From: Flavihumibacter fluvii
GTDB taxonomy: Bacteria > Bacteroidota > Bacteroidia > Chitinophagales > Chitinophagaceae
Assembly (NCBI RefSeq): GCF_018595675.2
Contig: NZ_CP092333.1
Location: 2,690,001 to 2,754,000, forward strand
Reading direction: 5' to 3'
Length of the DNA stretch: 64,000 nt
Shown here one piece after another: positions 7,604-17,261 of the stretch. The notes beneath the pieces are model-generated. The model did not search any database. It was not told the origin of the DNA and saw only the letters and a list, made by a program, of their open reading frames with translations. Numbering within the stretch: the stretch's first letter is position 1; each line of letters opens with the position of its first letter. The translations under genes were made by a program, and so were the position numbers.

Positions 7604-9527
7604 GCAATTGAACCACGAATGCTGTATATAGCCCCTCGCGCGTGTCTACTTTAAGCTCGCCACCATGAGCTTTCACGATATCATAACTTAATGATAAGCC
7701 CAAACCTGTTCCCTGGCCGGTGGGTTTGGTGGTAAAGAAAGGCTGGAATATCTTGTCAACAACCTTGGGCGGAATGCCATTCCCATTGTCTTTTACCGTA
7801 ATCAATACCTTCCCGCCAGACTTTTTCGTGGACAAGGAAAGAACCGGCTCATAGCCGGCATCCTGCCCTTTTTTCTTCTCCTGTACGGCGTAAAAGGCAT
7901 TATTGAACAGGTTCAGCAATACCCGCCCGATATCCTGCGGAATGACGTTGATATTTCCAATGGTTTCATCGAAGTCCGTTTGCATGGTTACCATTATGGT
8001 ATTGTCCTTTGACCGGATGCCATGGTAAGCCAGGCGCAGGTATTCATTGGCCAATGCATTGATATCCGTGGGGGCTTTCTTGCCGGTGCTGGACTGCGAA
8101 TGAAGCAGCATGCTTTTCACCACTGATTCGGCTCGTTTACCATGGTGATTGATCTTTTCCTCATTTGCCTGTATATCATTGGCGATCGAAATCACTTCAT
8201 CCGTATTTCCCTTAAGGACCTCTGCTTTTAATTCTTCCACCAACTCCGTATTCACTTCAGAGAAATTATTCACGAAGTTCAACGGGTTCTGGATCTCATG
8301 GGCAATGCCGGCAGTGAGCTCGCCCAGGCTCGCCATTTTTTCTGATTGAATAAGCTGCGATTGGGTCAACTTCAAATCAGCCAGCGTTTTCTCCAAAACA
8401 ATATTCGCCTTATGCTTTTGCCTGTTATTGCGGTAAAGAATTAAGGCTACTATTAAAAACACAGCCAGTCCCGCTAACAAACCAAATTGCTTTAACCTGT
8501 TCTGGTAGGCCGCTTTGGCCAATTCAATTTCCTTCTGCCGCGCTTCTTCTTTGGAAATCAGTGTTTGTATGGTCTGGATATTTCCTGCACCAAATAAACT
8601 GTCTTTTGCAGCAGAAGCTATCTTAAAATAACGAAGCGCTTCAACCGGATTCACGGAGTCATATAGATCAGACAGGATCGTACTGGAAAATAAAATACCT
8701 TTTTTATAAGAGGCCATCTGGCCATACAGGACACCTCTTTTGGCAAAGGATATACTGGAATCGGGCCGGTTCAATTGCCTGAACATCCGGGCTGCATCGG
8801 CACAAATAAAAGATACGGTCCGGTAATCATTCAGTTTTAATCCGTCTTCTATGCCTTTATTGTAATAGGTTAAAGCAAGTTCCGGATTTCCTTTCCTGGC
8901 ATAAATATTCCCAAACACCCTGCTTACTTCGGGGTATAAGTCTTCGATCAGTTTCTTCCCTTCCTCCGCTTTCAAAATAAAATATAAAGCAGAATCGGGC
9001 TTGTTCATGTATTCATAGGTCATGGCAAGGTTCATCTGCTCAATGGCGATTCCCCTCGGATACGGAATGGTTTCCTGTTTATGCAAGGCCAGATACAGGT
9101 AATGCAGGCAGGTGGTGTAGTCCTGGATATCCATATACACCAGCCCGATCCGCCGGTAACAAAAAGCGGTTTCAATGGGGTAGTTATTTGATTCAGCCAT
9201 CTGCAATGCCTGGAGCTGCAATTCCAGCGACCTGGGGAGTTCACCTTTCTCCCGCATGGCAAGTCCCATTGTAGTAAGCGCATAGGTTTCCCCCCTTTTA
9301 AAATGGATCTTCCTGGTTAATGCCAATGCCTGTTCGCAATAATAGATGGTTGAATCGGGCCGGGTATTCCTGAACTGAAGGGCCATATCGATGGTTGTTA
9401 GTACCCGGCTGGTATCTGCTGTTGTTATGGTCAACAGGTGTTTCAGGCTGTCGGTCAGTTTGTTCTGTGCAAAGCCAACAATTGAAAGGGTTGAAAGAAG
9501 AAAAATGACAACAAGTTTTTTTCCCAT
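7593..9527 (-). CDS. TPR-containing membrane sensor histidine kinase
   Basis: 644 residues from the ATG at 9527, chosen because it gives the signal peptide MGKKLVVIFLLSTLSIVGFA. Residues 50-310 are a periplasmic array of TPR-like helices. One membrane helix follows at about 348-366 (LLAGLAVFLIVALILY), then a short coiled coil. The dimerisation/phosphoacceptor box is GIAHEIQNPLNF, with H410. The ATPase domain has the N box (LLNLFNNAFYAV) and G boxes (DNGNGIP, FFTTKPTGQGTGLGL). It should autophosphorylate on H410 and pass phosphate to a response regulator. No regulator is adjacent, so it is an orphan kinase here. The stop overlaps a 7-bp repeat tract. Confidence 0.92.
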   Translation of the reverse strand: MGKKLVVIFLLSTLSIVGFAQNKLTDSLKHLLTITTADTSRVLTTIDMALQFRNTRPDSTIYYCEQALALTRKIHFKRGETYALTTMGLAMREKGELPRSLELQLQALQMAESNNYPIETAFCYRRIGLVYMDIQDYTTCLHYLYLALHKQETIPYPRGIAIEQMNLAMTYEYMNKPDSALYFILKAEEGKKLIEDLYPEVSRVFGNIYARKGNPELALTYYNKGIEDGLKLNDYRTVSFICADAARMFRQLNRPDSSISFAKRGVLYGQMASYKKGILFSSTILSDLYDSVNPVEALRYFKIASAAKDSLFGAGNIQTIQTLISKEEARQKEIELAKAAYQNRLKQFGLLAGLAVFLIVALILYRNNRQKHKANIVLEKTLADLKLTQSQLIQSEKMASLGELTAGIAHEIQNPLNFVNNFSEVNTELVEELKAEVLKGNTDEVISIANDIQANEEKINHHGKRAESVVKSMLLHSQSSTGKKAPTDINALANEYLRLAYHGIRSKDNTIMVTMQTDFDETIGNINVIPQDIGRVLLNLFNNAFYAVQEKKKGQDAGYEPVLSLSTKKSGGKVLITVKDNGNGIPPKVVDKIFQPFFTTKPTGQGTGLGLSLSYDIVKAHGGELKVDTREGLYTAFVVQLPCL

Positions 9528-9708
9528 TTTACAAGTTACACCGGTAACAGTACCCAACTATATTAGCGGGCAGCAGGTGTACATCAAATGTATCTTTTTT
9601 GGCCATAAGTTGAAGATTTACCAGGGTGGGCTGTCTACTTTCCGATACAGAAAGTAACTAACCTTTTAAACCCCGGTATTTATAGGGCTTTATCAAAATT
9701 CAATGCTT

Positions 9709-10299
9709 TCAAGGTACAAATAAGGTACAATACCTTTCAGGAAGTTCACTTTTTCCAGTGAAAAAGAGGACTGCTGCTGTACCAATAAATTTATGCTTTC
9801 CACTACCCAGTTCCATTCCGAAAAACTTGTTTGTCGCTGTACCTGATACAAAATCTTTATTGATATTAAGTAGCCAACCCCTGATACTATACTGGTAATC
9901 ATTCACCGCTAATGTATTGCCTAAGGTCTTTTTGGTAGCCTGCCTTAAGGCATCATATTTGATCTGGCTAAACGTATTCAAAGCACCAATCACTCCACCA
10001 TTGACCTGGGGATGTTTCAGCTTTTTATCGATTTGAGTCACCTGCCACAGATCATCATAGTTCTGCCGGGTCAATATTTCTGTGGAATGGCCACTAACGG
10101 CATTGTTTTGCACCAGCACTTGTGCAGCGACACTGCCATTAAAACAATAGAGTGTAGTGGCGATGTCCGATCCCCATGTGATATTTTTAGACTGAACCTG
10201 CACAAGACGTCCTTTTTGATCATACAAATTTGACATGTATGCCGCCGGACTGGTGTTTTGCCAGGTTCCATTCATTAGTACATTGGATTGAAAACTTTA
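9709..10299 (-). pseudogene. Internal fragment of an RHS-repeat protein
   Basis: The open frame runs from an upstream stop (10299-10297) through YDQKGRLVQVQSKNITWG and the diagnostic YQYSIRGWLLNINKDF ... NKFFGMELG. These are the core motifs of RHS/YD-repeat proteins of Bacteroidota, which normally exceed 1000 residues. Only about 195 residues remain. After GMELG the sequence no longer resembles the family and stops at 9709-9711. Both ends are missing, so this is a relic of a large polymorphic-toxin-type or surface protein. No intact toxin or immunity gene is seen nearby. Confidence 0.75.
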
Positions 10300-10368
10300 G
10301 CTTAACAAATTCTTATAACTGGCTGAGGCTGAATACCGCAGTCATTGTGTTTGATATTGATTAAATCA

Positions 10369-11550
10369 TCAGTTATAGTCCAATGATATTTTTACAAATT
10401 TTTCAAACTGATCTCCATATTGTTCCCTGATCCTTTTGAAGTAGGCATCAAACAGGTATTGGTGTTGCAGGTTATCGTAACGGACAATGTTTATTTTCTC
10501 AAGGGTTGACTCCGCAGTTTCTGACCATGTTCCCGGCATCATCACGTGTAATTCATCAAGCCCTTTCATACTATTATTACCGGTATGGATCAGCGATAAA
10601 CCATAGCGGGTAGAGATTGTAGTGTCTTTGAGGATATACGTTTTAAATGAAGCAGGAAAAGTGCGGTTATACGTGTCTATCATACTGGCCATCGCAAATT
10701 CATTCATTCCGTTCTGGAGCAACACACCAATATCCCTGTTTCTTTTAAAAAACACTTTCTTTATCACTTCAAATTTATTTCCGCCACTAAGGGCTATGCT
10801 CTTATGTGATAGCCTGATACCTTCATGAGGGTAATGAATACTGGCAGCCACTTTTTGGGTCGTTTCGGTACCGAATAATTCATTGATTACTGCCAGGCTG
10901 CCTTCCACAGCATTCGATACGCCGGCGGTACTGAATACATTGCCGGACTTTGCTACGGTTACCTGCTGCACCCAAACCGGCTTATTGAAATGGGGTTGTA
11001 TAGCTTCTATATCAGAGGCATGGCAAGTGATGGGTTTGCCATCGTAAAGGCCGGTAGCCGCAGCAGTTGACGCACCATCACAAATGGCAAGCATCCTGGT
11101 AGTAGGAGAAAAATGGTTTTTAATCCAGGAGATCACAACAGTATCCTGGTGTTCATCCCGAATAGACAAAGCAGGAATTACAATAAGGTCTGCCCGTAAA
11201 TGCATGGAATCAGCTTCACCAAAAGTTAATTGAGGACATACAAAAAGGTCTTTCTTAATAAGGATGGGTGTCTTCTCTTTTGCCACTATATATACATTTG
11301 CTTTTTCCGTTGCATTAAATAAATAAAATGGAGCCAACATATCAAACAGTTCAGTAAGCTTATCATCAGCAATTATAAATATTGTCCTTTTTGCCGGATC
11401 ATAAACAGGCAGTTTGGATGTGGCCCTGCTTTGGCCAGACCAGGGTTTGGGCTTAGTTGTAAAATTGCGGATGGGCCTGCATGCATTAATGCAGCTTACT
11501 ATTATTAAAAGCATTGCAAATACTGCGGCATACATTTTAATCTTTTTCAT
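10369..11550 (-). CDS. Membrane-anchored double DJ-1/PfpI-like protein
   Basis: 393 residues with a lipoprotein-type signal (LLIIVSC). Residues 50-220 form a DJ-1/PfpI (class I glutamine amidotransferase-like) domain: IFIIADDKLTELFDMLAP at its start and the nucleophile elbow LAICDGAS carrying the Cys, followed by the GKPITCH segment common in GlxA-type regulators. The C-terminal half (about 260-390; IGVLLQNGMNEFAMASMI) looks like a second, degenerate copy of the same fold. No AraC HTH follows, unlike GlxA. Its promoter shares a 27-bp element with the dehydrogenase gene at 12093-13046, so the two are probably co-regulated. Activity is unknown. Confidence 0.75.
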   Translation of the reverse strand: MKKIKMYAAVFAMLLIIVSCINACRPIRNFTTKPKPWSGQSRATSKLPVYDPAKRTIFIIADDKLTELFDMLAPFYLFNATEKANVYIVAKEKTPILIKKDLFVCPQLTFGEADSMHLRADLIVIPALSIRDEHQDTVVISWIKNHFSPTTRMLAICDGASTAAATGLYDGKPITCHASDIEAIQPHFNKPVWVQQVTVAKSGNVFSTAGVSNAVEGSLAVINELFGTETTQKVAASIHYPHEGIRLSHKSIALSGGNKFEVIKKVFFKRNRDIGVLLQNGMNEFAMASMIDTYNRTFPASFKTYILKDTTISTRYGLSLIHTGNNSMKGLDELHVMMPGTWSETAESTLEKINIVRYDNLQHQYLFDAYFKRIREQYGDQFEKFVKISLDYN

Positions 11551-11570
11551 TTTATCATTTATTGATAAGG

Positions 11571-11578
11571 TAAAATTA
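11571..11578 (-). promoter_or_regulatory. -7 promoter element of the DJ-1-like gene
   Basis: On the minus strand this reads TAATTTTA, one mismatch from the Bacteroidota consensus TAnnTTTG. It lies 20 bases before the ATG at 11550 and exactly 22 bases from the conserved upstream element. Confidence 0.5.
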
Positions 11579-11600
11579 GAGCGGCTTTCAGCGGCTTTTA

Positions 11601-11627
11601 GGACAGCCTGGTGTCAAAAACGGACAA
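11601..11627 (-). promoter_or_regulatory. Shared 27-bp operator-like element, copy 1
   Basis: Identical at 25 of 27 positions to 13099-13125. Read on the minus strand it starts TTGTCCGT, has TTTGACA in the middle and ends GGCTGTCC. TGTCC thus occurs twice as a direct repeat 21 bp apart, two helical turns, which is a layout typical of AraC-family sites. It sits upstream of the DJ-1-like gene. Confidence 0.65.
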
Positions 11628-11650
11628 GAATATATAGATGATGTACACAA

Positions 11651-11682
11651 AAAAAATACCCATTGTTCAATGGGTATTTTTT
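11651..11682. terminator. Bidirectional hairpin terminator
   Basis: A 15-bp perfect stem with a TT tip (ATACCCATTG / CAATGGGTAT core) is flanked by A6 on the left and T6 on the right. It can end transcription of the DUF6010-like gene on the minus strand (stop at 11694), and works in both directions. Confidence 0.8.
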
Positions 11683-11693
11683 AAGCAATATGA

Positions 11694-12074
11694 TTACTTA
11701 GTTTTTATGGGTTTCAGTTTCAGGTAGAAATACAAGGCAAGCAAAACATCTATTGTTATGCAAAATACATCGTAGTCATGCGGTGCCACTGAACTTATAT
11801 GTGGAAAGATAATATCCCATAGTCCGTGCAGCACCAGCCCTGCGACTGTAAGCAGGTAATGTTTTTTATACCCCCAATACGCAAACAATAAGAAGAGTGC
11901 CGCCCCTGGAACTGTAAGCATAAGAGAATATGGATCTATTGAAAATCCTACATAAATAAATGGGATAACCGCCAGGTTGAGTGAAGCGAAGAACTTCAAA
12001 TCAATTTTCCTGAATATTTCTGCAAAAGCAATTATTGCAGCTGTGGTTATAAGACCGATGATAAAGCCTGTCAT
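11694..12074 (-). CDS. Small membrane protein, DUF6010-like
   Basis: 126 residues with four predicted membrane helices (about 1-17, 31-46, 53-70 and 98-116). The segment GLVLHGLWDIIFPH followed by CITIDVLLALYFYLK matches the pattern of DUF6010 membrane proteins (H-G-x-W-D ... D-x-x-L-A). Function is unknown. It follows the alcohol dehydrogenase gene with an 18-base gap, so the two are probably co-transcribed and end at the hairpin at 11651-11682. Recognition of the domain rests on memory of its motif. Confidence 0.6.
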   Translation of the reverse strand: MTGFIIGLITTAAIIAFAEIFRKIDLKFFASLNLAVIPFIYVGFSIDPYSLMLTVPGAALFLLFAYWGYKKHYLLTVAGLVLHGLWDIIFPHISSVAPHDYDVFCITIDVLLALYFYLKLKPIKTK

Positions 12075-12092
12075 AATAATTTGTATTGTTGG

Positions 12093-13046
12093 TTAGATAA
12101 TAATGCTGACGTTTCCTTTTTTATGACCCCTTTCAACATAAGCGTGGGCTTCAGCAATCTGCGCTAATGGATACGTTTTATCAATTACAGGTTTATATTT
12201 ACCAGCTTCAATAAGCTCTTTTAGAAAAATAATATCGGCTGCTGTATGACTAATTACGCCTGTCAATACCCTTCTGCTGCTTGTTATAGAAATCCATAAT
12301 CCCTGCAGCATTTCCTGCATTCCTGCAGCACTCAGAATCATTATTCCGGATTTATTCAATGCGTTCAAACTACTAAAAACAGGCATTGTGTTAACGGCAT
12401 CAAAAATAACATCATAGGTTTCACCATTTTTGATAAAATTCTCCTTTGTATAATCAATTACTTTATCTGCGCCGATAGATTGTACCAGGGCAATATTTGC
12501 AGTGCTGCAAACACCGGTAACAATAGCGCCAAATGACTTCGCCAATTGAACAGCAGCAGATCCAACCGCACCGGAAGCGCCAACCACAAGGACTTTTTGT
12601 CCAGGCTTTATTGCTGCTTTTTTTATAAAATGCAATGCGGTTACGCCGCCAAAAGGAATGGATGCGGCTTCAGCATGTGTAATATCAGGAGGCTTTACTG
12701 CTAATGATCCAGCTTCCGGAAGACATACATATTCAGCGTAAGCACCAAAACGCATATCGGTATGCCCAAAGACCTGGTCACCCACCTTGAATTTTTTAAC
12801 TTCTTTCCCTACACTTTCCACATCACCTGAAAAAACGCTTCCCAGAATATTTATTTTTGGTTTTATCAAACCGAAAATAAATCTAACCGCAAAAGGATCG
12901 GCTTTTCTTAGCCGTACGTCACCTGAATTTACTGCCGTTGATCTAATTCTAATGAGAATTTCATTGTCCTTTGGAGCCGGTTCTGCTACTTCTTTAACCT
13001 TAAGAACCGCTGGTTGCCCATATTGAAGGTATACTGCTGCTTTCAT
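12093..13046 (-). CDS. Zinc-free medium-chain NAD(P)H:quinone oxidoreductase
   Basis: 317 residues of the MDR superfamily, quinone oxidoreductase/zeta-crystallin branch: a GroES-like N-domain (AVNSGDVRLRKADPF), then the nucleotide-binding motif VVGASGAVGSAAVQLAK around 154-170. The Zn-binding Cys/His sets of alcohol dehydrogenases are absent. It probably reduces quinones or enones with NADPH in the cytoplasm. Its promoter has TAGCTTTG as -7 element and carries the shared 27-bp upstream element. The DUF6010-like gene lies 18 bases downstream. Confidence 0.88.
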   Translation of the reverse strand: MKAAVYLQYGQPAVLKVKEVAEPAPKDNEILIRIRSTAVNSGDVRLRKADPFAVRFIFGLIKPKINILGSVFSGDVESVGKEVKKFKVGDQVFGHTDMRFGAYAEYVCLPEAGSLAVKPPDITHAEAASIPFGGVTALHFIKKAAIKPGQKVLVVGASGAVGSAAVQLAKSFGAIVTGVCSTANIALVQSIGADKVIDYTKENFIKNGETYDVIFDAVNTMPVFSSLNALNKSGIMILSAAGMQEMLQGLWISITSSRRVLTGVISHTAADIIFLKELIEAGKYKPVIDKTYPLAQIAEAHAYVERGHKKGNVSIII

Positions 13047-13068
13047 TTTTTATTGTTATTGTATACTG

Positions 13069-13076
13069 CAAAGCTA
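13069..13076 (-). promoter_or_regulatory. -7 promoter element of the quinone oxidoreductase gene
   Basis: The minus strand reads TAGCTTTG, a full match to TAnnTTTG, 22 bases before the ATG at 13046 and 22 bases from the shared upstream element. Confidence 0.65.
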
Positions 13077-13098
13077 CCCTTGCTTTTAGCTGTTAAAA

Positions 13099-13125
13099 GG
13101 ACAGCCTGATGTCAAATACGGACAA
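13099..13125 (-). promoter_or_regulatory. Shared 27-bp operator-like element, copy 2
   Basis: Differs from 11601-11627 at only two positions and sits at the same distance (22 bp) from its -7 element. The same TGTCC direct repeat at 21 bp is present. Sequence outside the element, up to the -7 box, is not conserved, which suggests selection on the element itself. Confidence 0.65.
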
Positions 13126-13396
13126 ACTTTAAGAAGGAAACAGACAACACTAAAAGTTGCACACTGGCCTTTTATAGAGAGGATAAATATCCACTCCCCT
13201 CCATTATAAGATATTGAAAAATGTTGGGTTAGTGAATACAATCACCATGTAGCATATAGATTGCGCAGTGAAATAAAGTGTTTTACAAACCGCCATAATG
13301 AATACGTACGAACAATGAAGGCGTTTGAACCGGCTCCGATCATTACGACCACATCCAATTTTCAATTTTTGACTAGAATTTATTTTTTAAATATTA
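13126..13396. other. Intergenic stretch, no gene recognised
   Basis: An AT-rich stretch between the operator upstream of the quinone oxidoreductase gene and the stop of the TMEM175-like gene. No open frame with family-like content and no strong terminator was seen. Confidence 0.5.
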
Positions 13397-13969
13397 TTAT
13401 GGTCTATTTTCAAATATGTGGTTGGGGATAAACCAGGCAAATGACGTAAGTACTATAAGTAAAAATGCAACTTTAGGGAAACCAATTATTGAAATGACTA
13501 TCGCAATAATATTAAGGCAAAGACTGATGTATGATTTACTGCGGCCTCTAAATTGGTTTGAAAAAGCAGAACCTTTGCCATGTACTCTGCATAATAGATT
13601 TACTAAAACCATATACACAATAATGCTTAGTGTAAGCAGGCTTGCATAAATCGTAACCGTAATCGATTTAAAAGAATTTTCACCCATTGCTGCCGTTGCA
13701 AAAGGAACAAGTGACAGAACAAATAAGTTGAACATATTAATCCAAAGCACCCTATTGTTAATTTTAGATACAGTTTGAAACAGGTGATGATGGTTAGCCC
13801 AATTTAATCCTACAAAAAGAAAACTCACTGCGTAGCTTATGAAAACAGGCCACATTTCTACATAGCTACCTAACGTAGGGCTATGTGGAACTTTAAGTTC
13901 CAGAACCATAATTGTAATAATGATAGCATACACCCCATCGGTAAAAGCTTCCAATCTATTTTTATTCAT
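13397..13969 (-). CDS. TMEM175-like potassium channel subunit
   Basis: 190 residues with about six membrane helices. The first helix starts with RLEAFTDGVYAIIITIMVLEL, close to the RxxxFSDG signature of the bacterial TMEM175 (DUF1211) family, and NWANHHHLF lies near residues 56-64. Bacterial members are tetrameric K+-permeable channels. It is the last gene of the presumed oxidoreductase operon, 5 bases after the NAD(P)-binding gene. The reason for linking a channel with reductases is not evident. Confidence 0.85.
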   Translation of the reverse strand: MNKNRLEAFTDGVYAIIITIMVLELKVPHSPTLGSYVEMWPVFISYAVSFLFVGLNWANHHHLFQTVSKINNRVLWINMFNLFVLSLVPFATAAMGENSFKSITVTIYASLLTLSIIVYMVLVNLLCRVHGKGSAFSNQFRGRSKSYISLCLNIIAIVISIIGFPKVAFLLIVLTSFAWFIPNHIFENRP

Positions 13970-13974
13970 AATAA

Positions 13975-14550
13975 TTAATTCGGTTTACTAATTCCCAGAT
14001 TTTCATTTTTATGCAATTCAGGATTTTTTATAATCGTAGAAATAAAAGAAGCAATACTCTTTCTTGATATTGCAGAACCCTGCTCAGGTTCTCCTTTGAA
14101 AGTAATGGAATAGCTTACTTCATTTGCATCTGTAAACCAATCAGGCCTTAAAATAGTATAGTCTAACCCGGAAGCTTCAATCACATCCGCCAACTTTCTG
14201 TATGGAACCAATACAGTCTTTAAAGGCGTTTCATAAATACCAATGGAACTGATAGCAATTATTCTTTTTGCACCTGTTTCCTTCATTGCTTTTACAATGT
14301 TCTTTGCCATTGGCTCTAAATTACCTGCAAGATTTACATACACAATGTCTTCGTCAGCAACTGCCTTTTTTACATCGTTATAATTCATTGCATCGCCTTC
14401 AATGATAGAGCAGCCATTGGCTGTCGTTTGTGGCAAACGATTTTTGTTTCTTGCAAACAAAGTGAGAGCAACATTGTCCAACGCTTTTAATGCCTCAATT
14501 ACATATTGGGCTAAACTTCCTGCTGCACCTATAATGATTACTTTTTTCAT
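13975..14550 (-). CDS. NAD(P)-binding atypical SDR (NmrA/YwnB-like)
   Basis: 191 residues with an N-terminal Rossmann motif VIIIGAAGSLAQYVIEAL (GxxGxxx), then a glycine-poor sheet ending VNLAGN and the segment AKRIIAISSIGIYE. The late motif GLDYTILRPDWFT is typical of atypical short-chain dehydrogenases that bind NAD(P) but often lack the YxxxK pair. Probable reductase or redox sensor. It sits 13 bases from the aldo/keto reductase upstream, in the same operon. Confidence 0.85.
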   Translation of the reverse strand: MKKVIIIGAAGSLAQYVIEALKALDNVALTLFARNKNRLPQTTANGCSIIEGDAMNYNDVKKAVADEDIVYVNLAGNLEPMAKNIVKAMKETGAKRIIAISSIGIYETPLKTVLVPYRKLADVIEASGLDYTILRPDWFTDANEVSYSITFKGEPEQGSAISRKSIASFISTIIKNPELHKNENLGISKPN

Positions 14551-14563
14551 TTTGGTTTAATTT

Positions 14564-15542
<979 letters not shown>

Positions 15543-15647
15543 ATCCTAAATTTTTTCTTGTTATTATTTATATAGCCGTAATGGAAACTGGAAGTTCTTT
15601 TGTGAGCCATATTTTTATTTTTTTTTATTCATACTGGATCGTATTGC

Positions 15648-16121
15648 TTAAAAGAGGGATGCTACAGATTTTAGAATAATCCACTTGCCATTGCGCTTTT
15701 CAAGTTGCATCGTTTGTTGTAGACGCCAGTTATTTCTTGTTCCCCAAATTCGGGCATCCAGAATATTCTGACCAATAAATGTGGCTTTGTCCCCATTTAT
15801 ATTAATCGATGTTTTCACTTCTTTATATGAATAGTATTTCATTCGCTCACTTTCAATCTCTGAAAACCATTCTTCCTTGGGCTGCACATATCCTGTAATG
15901 TGCGTAAGCGTAAATTCTTTATCTAAAATCTTGCTCATCGCAACTGTATTCTTCTCAATCATTAACTCTGTCAGTTGTCGGGTTACAGCAAGTACTTGCG
16001 ATGTATCATTCTCTGTTTTATCCAATTCCATAATTTTTTGTGGCTTTAAATTTGATTGTGAACAAGCCACTCCACAATTAAGAAGCAGCATGACGATAAA
16101 AATTTTACCCGGTGTATTCAT
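15648..16121 (-). CDS. Exported NTF2-like (DUF4440-type) protein
   Basis: 157 residues with a lipoprotein-like signal (LLLNCGVAC). The mature part has the NTF2-fold pattern of DUF4440: a long helix with LTELMIEKNTVAMSKILDKEFTL, then strands ending in TMQLEKRNGKWIILKSVAS. Such domains form small cavities and may bind ligands or act as enzymes; no catalytic residues can be assigned. It lies between the zinc alcohol dehydrogenase and an aldo/keto reductase, all in one orientation. Confidence 0.7.
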   Translation of the reverse strand: MNTPGKIFIVMLLLNCGVACSQSNLKPQKIMELDKTENDTSQVLAVTRQLTELMIEKNTVAMSKILDKEFTLTHITGYVQPKEEWFSEIESERMKYYSYKEVKTSININGDKATFIGQNILDARIWGTRNNWRLQQTMQLEKRNGKWIILKSVASLF

Positions 16122-16183
16122 TTAAGCTAATTGTTGTAATACAAAAAAACCAAAACTATGTAAATTGGATACTTACATCGGTT

Positions 16184-17239
16184 CTAATTTGATTTCAACG
16201 AAGCCATATCAATCACGAAGCGGTATTTCACATCGCCTTTTTCTAATCGTTCAAACGCTTCGTTGACGTCATGCATTTTTATTAATTCAATGTCTGCTGT
16301 GATGCTATGCTTTGCACAGAAGTCAAGCATTTCCTGTGTTTCAGCAATTCCCCCGATGTTTGAACCTGAAAAACTACGCCTGCCTTTTACAACATTAAAA
16401 GCTCCTATTGGTATAGGTTCAGTTGGCAATACGATTAATACAACACTGCCATCTGCACGTAGAAGATTAAGGTAAGTATTGACATCGTGATTAGCGGATA
16501 CTGTATCTAAAATAAGATTGAGGCTGTCCGCATGTTTGCCCCTTTGTTCTGCATCGCTGCTCAACACTGCTTCATCAGCACCCAGTCGTTTAGCATCTTC
16601 TACTTTGGATTGTGAAGTAGTAAATACCACAACATAAGCTCCCATTGCTTTTGCAATTTTAATGGCTAAGTGTCCTAAACCACCAATGCCTAAAACGCCC
16701 ACTTTTTTACCGGCTTTAATATCCCAATGTTTGAATGGAGAATAAACTGTTATACCTGCACAAAGCAAGGGTGCTGCTGCGGCCAGGTCAAGGGTTTTGG
16801 GAATATGAAGCACATAATTTTCATCAGTTACAATACTTTCAGAGAAGCCTCCGTATGTAGATCCGCCCAAGTACTTATCCGGTGAGTTAAAGCAAAGTAC
16901 TTCCCCTTTGCAAAACATCTCAAGGCTTTCCTCGCAATATTCGCAATGGCGGCAACTGTCTACGATGCAACCAACACCAGCTAAATCGCCGATTTTAAAT
17001 TTGGTGACATGATTGCCTACTGCAACTACTCTTCCCACCATTTCGTGACCAGGGACCATTGGAAATGATGACCCACCAAAATCGTCTTTTACCTGGTGCA
17101 GATCAGAATGGCAAATGCCACAATACAACATCTCGATACTAACATCGTGAGGTTGCAATTCTCTGCGTTGAATTTTCATTTCATGTAAGGGCTTATTAGC
17201 TGCCTCTGTTCCAAATGCTTTTATTGTTGTTGTTTTCAT
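16184..17239 (-). CDS. Zinc-dependent alcohol dehydrogenase, YahK/CAD type
   Basis: 351 residues. The catalytic zinc site is C40 (YCGICHSDLH), H65-E66 (VPGHEMVGRV) and the later Cys in LLCAGITVYSP. The structural zinc site is C96, C99, C102 and C110. The Rossmann motif is GIGGLGHLAIKIAKAMGA. Together these mark the cinnamyl-alcohol-dehydrogenase/YahK branch, NADPH-dependent broad aldehyde reductases of the cytoplasm. Next to aldo/keto reductases and NTF2-like genes, this fits aldehyde detoxification. Confidence 0.92.
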   Translation of the reverse strand: MKTTTIKAFGTEAANKPLHEMKIQRRELQPHDVSIEMLYCGICHSDLHQVKDDFGGSSFPMVPGHEMVGRVVAVGNHVTKFKIGDLAGVGCIVDSCRHCEYCEESLEMFCKGEVLCFNSPDKYLGGSTYGGFSESIVTDENYVLHIPKTLDLAAAAPLLCAGITVYSPFKHWDIKAGKKVGVLGIGGLGHLAIKIAKAMGAYVVVFTTSQSKVEDAKRLGADEAVLSSDAEQRGKHADSLNLILDTVSANHDVNTYLNLLRADGSVVLIVLPTEPIPIGAFNVVKGRRSFSGSNIGGIAETQEMLDFCAKHSITADIELIKMHDVNEAFERLEKGDVKYRFVIDMASLKSN

Positions 17240-17261
17240 AAATTATTATCATTTTTTTTTA

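Noticed and set aside
7393-7611. A 72-codon open frame on the plus strand
   Set aside because: Only its first part fits the neighbouring family text. The continuation in another frame fits better, so it is treated as part of a frameshifted gene.
9640-9657. A 16-base match between the kinase upstream region and the mnmE 3-prime end (21256-21273), both encoding FCIGK in one reading
   Set aside because: Sixteen bases is within the range expected by chance in a 64-kb window, and no further mnmE sequence surrounds the first site.
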